DNA of 64,000 bases from Lachnospiraceae bacterium (GTDB lineage: Bacteria; Bacillota; Clostridia; Lachnospirales; Lachnospiraceae): positions 124,001-188,000 of the forward strand of contig JAAUZK010000032.1 in NCBI GenBank assembly GCA_014804655.1. Direction: 5' to 3'. Below, piece by piece: positions 58,618-64,000 of this stretch. The stretch's first letter is position 1. Each line of letters begins with the position of its first letter. The notes under the pieces were generated by a model. That model searched no databases. It was not told the DNA's origin and saw nothing but the letters and a program-made list of their open reading frames with translations. Position numbers and translations under genes: made by a program.

Positions 58618-59931
58618 TCAAGCGGCCTCCATATTCTGAGGAAGCACCAGATTCAAAATGATTGCCACCAGAAATACTACGGCGACACAGTTCTGTGCGA
58701 AAACATTCTGAACAACCTGAGGGAAAATTGCAAATATTTCGGGTACCTGTGTAAAGCCGATTCCGGTACTCAAAGACAGAGCGACTATTGTTATATTCCG
58801 CTGGGAATAACCGCAGTTTCCGATCATACGCAGTCCGCTTACGACGATACTTCCGAACATCATAATGGTACAGCCGCCCAGTACCGCATCGGGCAGGGTA
58901 GCTAACAATGCGCCGAATGCAGGGAAAATACCGGCAATGATCATAATCACGGCGCCTGTGGCGATTGTGAAGCGGTTTACAACTTTTGTCATGGCGACCA
59001 GTCCTACATTCTGGCTGAAAGATGTAATCGGCAGACAGCCGAACAGGGAGGACAGGGCGCTTATAAAACCGTCACATGTCAATGAGCCGGAAATCTCTTT
59101 AGGGGAAGCCTCTCTGTCAAGACCGGAAGTGGCAAGCGCTGAAGTATCGCCTATCGTTTCCGTGGCAGACACAAGGAAAATCAGGACGACAGAGACAATG
59201 GCATTCATATTAAATTCCGGTTTAAATGGAAGAACGGATGGCAGCGCTACAACGGAAGTCGATTGCAGTGCGGAGAAATCTACCATACCCATACAGAGCG
59301 CCACAATGTATCCGACCGCAAGTCCGAAGAGAACGGAAAGCTGCTTCCAGTAAGATTTTGCAAAAATATTAAAGAGAAGACAGCACAAGAGGGTTATTGT
59401 TCCGAGAATCCAGTTGGATGCCGAACCAAAGGCTTCGCTTCCGCTTCCCCCGCCGAAGGAAGAAGCGCCTACCGACAACAGGGAAAATCCGATGGCTGTG
59501 ACGACGCTTGCCGCCACGATAGGCGTAATCAGTTTGGTCCAGTACTTAGCAAATAATCCGAGGATACCTTCAATGATACCGCCGACTAAAATAGCGCCCA
59601 CGATGGCATTGTACCCGTAGGTCGGTCCGATATAACAGAAGACCGAAACAAAGGTAAAGCTGATTCCCATAACAATGGGCAGTCCCGAACCGATTTTCCA
59701 CAAGGGAAACAGTTGTATGAGGGTTCCGATTCCCGCGATGACCATAGCGCTCTGTATCAGCATGGCGCTTTGGGAAGTGTCCAGTCCGCTGGCTCCCGCC
59801 ACAATAATGATGGGTGCAATATTTGCCACGAACATAGCCAGTATGTGCTGCAGTCCGAACGGAACCGCTTTGCCCAAAGGAACTTTTCCGTCCAGCCGGT
59901 AAATATTATCAACATTCGCTTCTTTATTCAT
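58618..59931 (-). CDS. pbuX: NCS2 family uracil-xanthine permease
   Basis: PLGKAVPFGLQHILAMFVANIAPI; VSATETIGDTSALATSGLDREA; SFSQNVGLVAMTKV. Confidence 0.92.
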   Translation of the reverse strand: MNKEANVDNIYRLDGKVPLGKAVPFGLQHILAMFVANIAPIIIVAGASGLDTSQSAMLIQSAMVIAGIGTLIQLFPLWKIGSGLPIVMGISFTFVSVFCYIGPTYGYNAIVGAILVGGIIEGILGLFAKYWTKLITPIVAASVVTAIGFSLLSVGASSFGGGSGSEAFGSASNWILGTITLLCCLLFNIFAKSYWKQLSVLFGLAVGYIVALCMGMVDFSALQSTSVVALPSVLPFKPEFNMNAIVSVVLIFLVSATETIGDTSALATSGLDREASPKEISGSLTCDGFISALSSLFGCLPITSFSQNVGLVAMTKVVNRFTIATGAVIMIIAGIFPAFGALLATLPDAVLGGCTIMMFGSIVVSGLRMIGNCGYSQRNITIVALSLSTGIGFTQVPEIFAIFPQVVQNVFAQNCVAVVFLVAIILNLVLPQNMEAA

Positions 59932-60006
59932 TTGTATATTCTGCCTCTCTTATGTATTTTGCAATCAATTGTTATGCATTCTTATTTCAAGCTTTGGAGC
60001 CGCCTG

Positions 60007-60600
60007 TCAAGCGTTCCTACCCTGCTCTCTGAAATTAATTTTGCCTGTAGTGGCATCCATGCTCTCCACGATGGCAAGAGACTCCAGATGGTAGCCAAGA
60101 TTTCTGATCGTCCGTCCGCCTGACTGAAATCCTTTCTCGATAGCAATGCCGATTCCGGCGAGAGTTGCCCCGGCCTGTGACACGATAGAAATCATTCCCT
60201 GCAAAGCGCAGCCGTTTGCCAGAAAGTCGTCTATGATCAGAACGTGATCGTCGGGACCTAAGATTTTTTTGGAGACGATCACCTGATTTTTACATTTGTG
60301 GGTAAAGGATTCCACTTCCGCCGTATACATGCTTCCGTCGATATTGATGCTCTTTGATTTCTTGGCAAAAACAACCGGCACATCGAAGTACTCGGATGCG
60401 ATACATGCGATGCCGATTCCGGAGGCTTCTATGGTCAGTATTTTATTGATATATGTACCTTCAAAACGCCGCTTCCATTCCTCGCCCATCTGTCGAAACA
60501 GCTTGATATCCATTTGGTGGTTCAGGAAAGTATCAACTTTCAGGACATTTCCTTCTTTGACGATACCGTCTTTTTGAATCCGTTCTTCTAAAAAGTTCAT
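60007..60600 (-). CDS. xpt: xanthine phosphoribosyltransferase
   Basis: [38 protein letters not shown] site [17 protein letters not shown]. Confidence 0.95.
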   Translation of the reverse strand: MNFLEERIQKDGIVKEGNVLKVDTFLNHQMDIKLFRQMGEEWKRRFEGTYINKILTIEASGIGIACIASEYFDVPVVFAKKSKSINIDGSMYTAEVESFTHKCKNQVIVSKKILGPDDHVLIIDDFLANGCALQGMISIVSQAGATLAGIGIAIEKGFQSGGRTIRNLGYHLESLAIVESMDATTGKINFREQGRNA

Positions 60601-60636
60601 TGTGTTTCCCTCCTGTAGTATGTGTAGTGATGGTGC

Positions 60637-61236
60637 CTATAGTTTTGTAATAACTGCTACCGCGCAGGGCATTCTTCCGTCAACGATGAAATAGTCAACA
60701 TTCGTGTAGCCCGCATTTTCAAAAAACATTTTATACGAATTAATATTAAACTGCCGTTTAAAATTTGCTCCGGCAAGTTCGAGCAGACGAACGGCCTTTT
60801 TATTCACTCCGGTGGACGCATTAATATATGTCGGAATAATAATCTTACCGCCCGCTTTGCATACCCGTTCCAATTCTTTTATCGCGGCATATGGTTCTTC
60901 TAACAAATGGATTACATTTCCTGCGATCACTTTATCGAATCTGTTATCGCGGCATTTTAAATGAGTCATATCTGCACGTCTTAATTTTATGTTGCTGTAT
61001 TTCCGACATTTTTTTGCAGTCTGTGTTAGCATTCCTTTGGAAAAATCTGTTGCGATTAACTGTCTGCACCTGGGAGCAATATACTTGCTGATCGCGCCTG
61101 TGCCGCAGGCACACTCTAGCACAATATCATTTTGCTCGATTATCTCAGCCACTTTTTTGCCGAGCCCTTGATACACTTTACCGTTGTATACTGTTTCAAA
61201 CAAATCATAAACACTGGATACTTTATCCCAAAACAT
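60637..61236 (-). CDS. class I SAM-dependent methyltransferase
   Basis: VLECACGTGAISKYIAPRCRQLIATDFSKGML motif I. Confidence 0.92.
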   Translation of the reverse strand: MFWDKVSSVYDLFETVYNGKVYQGLGKKVAEIIEQNDIVLECACGTGAISKYIAPRCRQLIATDFSKGMLTQTAKKCRKYSNIKLRRADMTHLKCRDNRFDKVIAGNVIHLLEEPYAAIKELERVCKAGGKIIIPTYINASTGVNKKAVRLLELAGANFKRQFNINSYKMFFENAGYTNVDYFIVDGRMPCAVAVITKL

Positions 61237-61460
61237 AAACTCGTCCCTCCGTATGGTAGTTTGTTCAACATCATTATCTTAGCATATCCATCACTGTAAA
61301 TCTACTTGGCAGTGTATATATTTCTTTTTATAGTGTTTCAGTGTTGGAGCAAACGTTATTCCACTGGCTAAAAAACATTGTTCGTTCGGATTTTGTATGA
61401 TACTATCAAAAAAAGAGGTATTGTGAACAAATAGATGAATTGACCGGAATAGGAGAAGTT

Positions 61461-62018
61461 ATGAGAGTATTATTGACATCAGCGGGTTTAGAAACAGAAG
61501 AGATTCAAAAGTATTTTGTGGACATGACAGGCAAAGATATGTCTTTGGTTAAGGCATTATTTATTCCTACGGCGGCAATAAATGCAGGAGCAATTGCGGT
61601 GCTGCCGAAATGTATGAATGATTTATTAAAATGCGGTATTCAAGATAAGAATATTAAAGTGCATGATTTACACATCGGAATGGAGACAGAAGAACTGCAG
61701 CAATATGATGTGGTATATTTGTGTGGCGGAGATACAAGTTATTTGCTTGAAAGAGTGAATGCAACCGGATTTAATAAGACCCTGATGGAGTATATTCAGG
61801 CGGATGGTCTGGTAATTGGTGTAAGCGCGGGAAGTCTTATTTTTTGTAATAATTTATCCGGTAATCTGGGTCTGATAGACACAAACTTAGCTGTCCATTG
61901 CGCAGAAGGCGACAGGCTAGGGAAAGTTGCATATCCTGTAAAGGATAGTATACGGCTTACCGATACCAGTGCGCTTGCGGTACGGGCTTTTCCGGATGGG
62001 TTAGAGATAATCGGATAG
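61461..62018 (+). CDS. peptidase E-like (S51) peptidase
   Basis: ALFIPTAA..., VVYLCGGDTSYLLERV, VIGVSAGSLIF nucleophile elbow. Confidence 0.88.
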   Translation: MRVLLTSAGLETEEIQKYFVDMTGKDMSLVKALFIPTAAINAGAIAVLPKCMNDLLKCGIQDKNIKVHDLHIGMETEELQQYDVVYLCGGDTSYLLERVNATGFNKTLMEYIQADGLVIGVSAGSLIFCNNLSGNLGLIDTNLAVHCAEGDRLGKVAYPVKDSIRLTDTSALAVRAFPDGLEIIG

Positions 62019-62168
62019 GTTGTTAACGGGAAGGTTTATATGTACACAGGTTTGTACGGGTGTTCGGATGGATGAAAACTGCAACGGGTTTTAGAGTGTC
62101 GAATACTTTGTCTTTGAGGGAAGAGGTGTTTTTGACTTTAAAGAATATTCAGTAGAAGGAGGAGGATT

Positions 62169-64000
62169 ATGGGTAACAAATTGTACGACTATGAGAAGCG
62201 GCATCTTTTAAAAATGTGCGCCTATGCGCCGGAATGTATGGTACTGCTTAAGAAAAACGGGGATTTTCCACTGCGGGAGCCGGGCAGTATTGCCATTTAC
62301 GGCAGCGGTGCAAGGAATACCATCAAAGGCGGAACCGGTTCCGGCGATGTAAATTCCCGATTTTACATTACCGTGGAGCGGGGTCTGGAGAAAGCAGGAT
62401 TTACAATTACTTCCAAGGCGTGGCTGGACGGATATGACGCTGTCCGGAAGAAAGCACATGAACAGTTCGTGGAAGATATTAAGCGGCAGGCGAGAGAGCA
62501 GCATAAAATAGCTGTCATGATGGGTATGGGCGCTGTGATGCCGGAGCCGGACTATACGCTGCCGTTAGATGGTTCAGGCGACACCGCGCTGTACGTTCTG
62601 GCACGTGTTTCCGGAGAGGGCAATGACCGTAAACCGGAAGCCGGGGACATCAAACTCAGCAAAACGGAAATCCGGGATATTCTGGAGGCAAACAAGAAAT
62701 ACAAACATTTTATGCTCGTATTGAATGTAGGCGGCGTGGTTGATTTAAGCCCTGTGGCGGAAGTGGATAATATTCTGGTTCTCTCGCAGTTGGGAGCAGT
62801 GACCGGACGGGCGTTGGCTGATGTGCTGTTAGGGAAAAGCACACCTTCCGGCAAGCTGACCACAACGTGGAGCACATGGGAAAGTTATGCGTCCGTCGGT
62901 GATTTTGGCGAGATGGATGATACCTGTTATCGGGAAGGCGTCTATGTTGGTTACCGTTATTTTGACAGTGCGGATATTCAGGTATTGTATCCGTTTGGGT
63001 TTGGCCTGACTTATACGGACTTTGCATTTGGCAAAGCAGAAACCGCACTGGCGGGAACTTCCCTGACAGTTACCGTTCCGGTGACAAATACAGGCTCATT
63101 GCCCGGCAAAGAGGTCGTACAAGTCTATGTGTCCGTTCCTTGGGGCAAATTGGATCAGCCTTATCAGACGCTGGCAGGCTTTGCGAAAACCAAAGAACTG
63201 GCACCCGGCGAGACGCAGACGGTGACGGTTTCCTTCCGTCTGGAAAGCCTTGCCGGTTATGATACCGAAGCGGCGGCTTATGTTCTGGAGGCAGGGAAGT
63301 ATATTGTACGTGTGGGCAACAGCAGTCGGAACACTGTTCCCGCCGCAGTGGTTGAACTGAAAGAAACTGTGAGTGTACGTCAGGTAACGAACGTGGGAGG
63401 AAATCCCGGCTTTACCGACTGGAAGCCGGAAACATTAAAGACCGAGGAACTGCCTGCCGGTCTGCCGATACTGGAAGCGGATACCCGCGCATTGAAAACG
63501 CTGTCCTGGCCGGAGCGGAAACAGCCTTCTGACAGGGCGAAACAGATCGTGGCAGGATTGAGGGATGACCAGTTGGTTTATCTGTGCATCGGTAACTTCA
63601 AAGACGGAGCGGGGATTGCCAGCATCATCGGCAATGCGTCGCAGAGCGTAGCCGGAGCAGCAGGGGAGACAAGCACCCGCGTACCGGGTATACCGTCGTT
63701 AGTAATGGCTGACGGTCCTGCAGGACTGCGCCTTTCGAAGCAATACACGAAAGATGAGAAGGGGGTACACTCCGTTGGAAGCACGCTGCCTGCCGGAATG
63801 GAGGATTTCTTTGGACCGGTGCAGAAGTCCCTGATGGGGATGTTGCAGAAGAAACCCAAGGGAAAGATTCTTACCCAATACTGTACGGCGATTCCTATCG
63901 GAACTGCACTTGCCCAGAGCTGGAATATGGAGCTATGTGAAGGATGCGGCGCTGTAGTGGGTGAAGAGATGGAATATTTCGGCATTCATCTGTGGCTGGC
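62169..64000 (+). CDS. glycoside hydrolase family 3 (partial; runs off window end), permuted domain order
   Basis: My translation from ATG 62169 after GGAGGATT: GH3 C-domain (GSGARNTIKGGTGSGDVNSR) first, then a fibronectin III-like segment (VPVTNTGSLPGKEVVQVYV), then the GH3 barrel start (PGIPSLVMADGPAGLR); absent from the ORF track, presumably because it has no stop in the window. Confidence 0.88.
   Translation, partial: MGNKLYDYEKRHLLKMCAYAPECMVLLKKNGDFPLREPGSIAIYGSGARNTIKGGTGSGDVNSRFYITVERGLEKAGFTITSKAWLDGYDAVRKKAHEQFVEDIKRQAREQHKIAVMMGMGAVMPEPDYTLPLDGSGDTALYVLARVSGEGNDRKPEAGDIKLSKTEIRDILEANKKYKHFMLVLNVGGVVDLSPVAEVDNILVLSQLGAVTGRALADVLLGKSTPSGKLTTTWSTWESYASVGDFGEMDDTCYREGVYVGYRYFDSADIQVLYPFGFGLTYTDFAFGKAETALAGTSLTVTVPVTNTGSLPGKEVVQVYVSVPWGKLDQPYQTLAGFAKTKELAPGETQTVTVSFRLESLAGYDTEAAAYVLEAGKYIVRVGNSSRNTVPAAVVELKETVSVRQVTNVGGNPGFTDWKPETLKTEELPAGLPILEADTRALKTLSWPERKQPSDRAKQIVAGLRDDQLVYLCIGNFKDGAGIASIIGNASQSVAGAAGETSTRVPGIPSLVMADGPAGLRLSKQYTKDEKGVHSVGSTLPAGMEDFFGPVQKSLMGMLQKKPKGKILTQYCTAIPIGTALAQSWNMELCEGCGAVVGEEMEYFGIHLWL

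Noticed and set aside
1-64000. tRNA or rRNA genes
   Set aside because: No tRNA cloverleaf (e.g. GGTTCGA T-arm with CCA-type end) or rRNA segment recognised; a tRNAscan/barrnap run would settle it.

Overview
This is a 64 kb chromosomal window, most likely from a Firmicute of the Clostridia/Lachnospiraceae type (inferred from gene content only). Its backbone holds a tetrapyrrole (siroheme/cobalamin precursor) gene set: hemA, a sirC/Met8-like gene, hemC, a cobA-hemD fusion, hemB and hemL. These genes are all on the + strand and are interrupted by accessory genes (MCP, HD-GYP, AraC/GyrI regulators, RelE/HigB-like toxin-antitoxin, Rpn-type nuclease, DUF4143 ATPase) and several decayed genes. Further along are a GntR/YtrA-ABC operon, a heterodimeric ABC exporter with a TetR regulator and matching operators, a TPM/zinc-ribbon pair, a hexitol PTS operon with its own HPr, pncB, a hypB / large Fe-S flavin oxidoreductase / hypA / DUF5692-like cluster with no hydrogenase genes in view, a second Rpn-like gene, a two-component system, an xpt-pbuX cluster and a domain-permuted GH3 glycosidase cut by the window end. 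The observations most worth checking are the hypAB-oxidoreductase cluster and its repeat-containing leader, the PTS operon whose HPr lacks Ser46, three 25-bp-phased direct repeats at 45.75 kb, a chimeric GntR pseudogene that keeps its operator-like dyad, the toxin-antitoxin and ATPase promoters overlapped by dyads, and a divergent HhH-glycosylase-like ORF next to a deoxyribosyltransferase-like ORF. Assignments come from reading motifs by eye. No database search was run.
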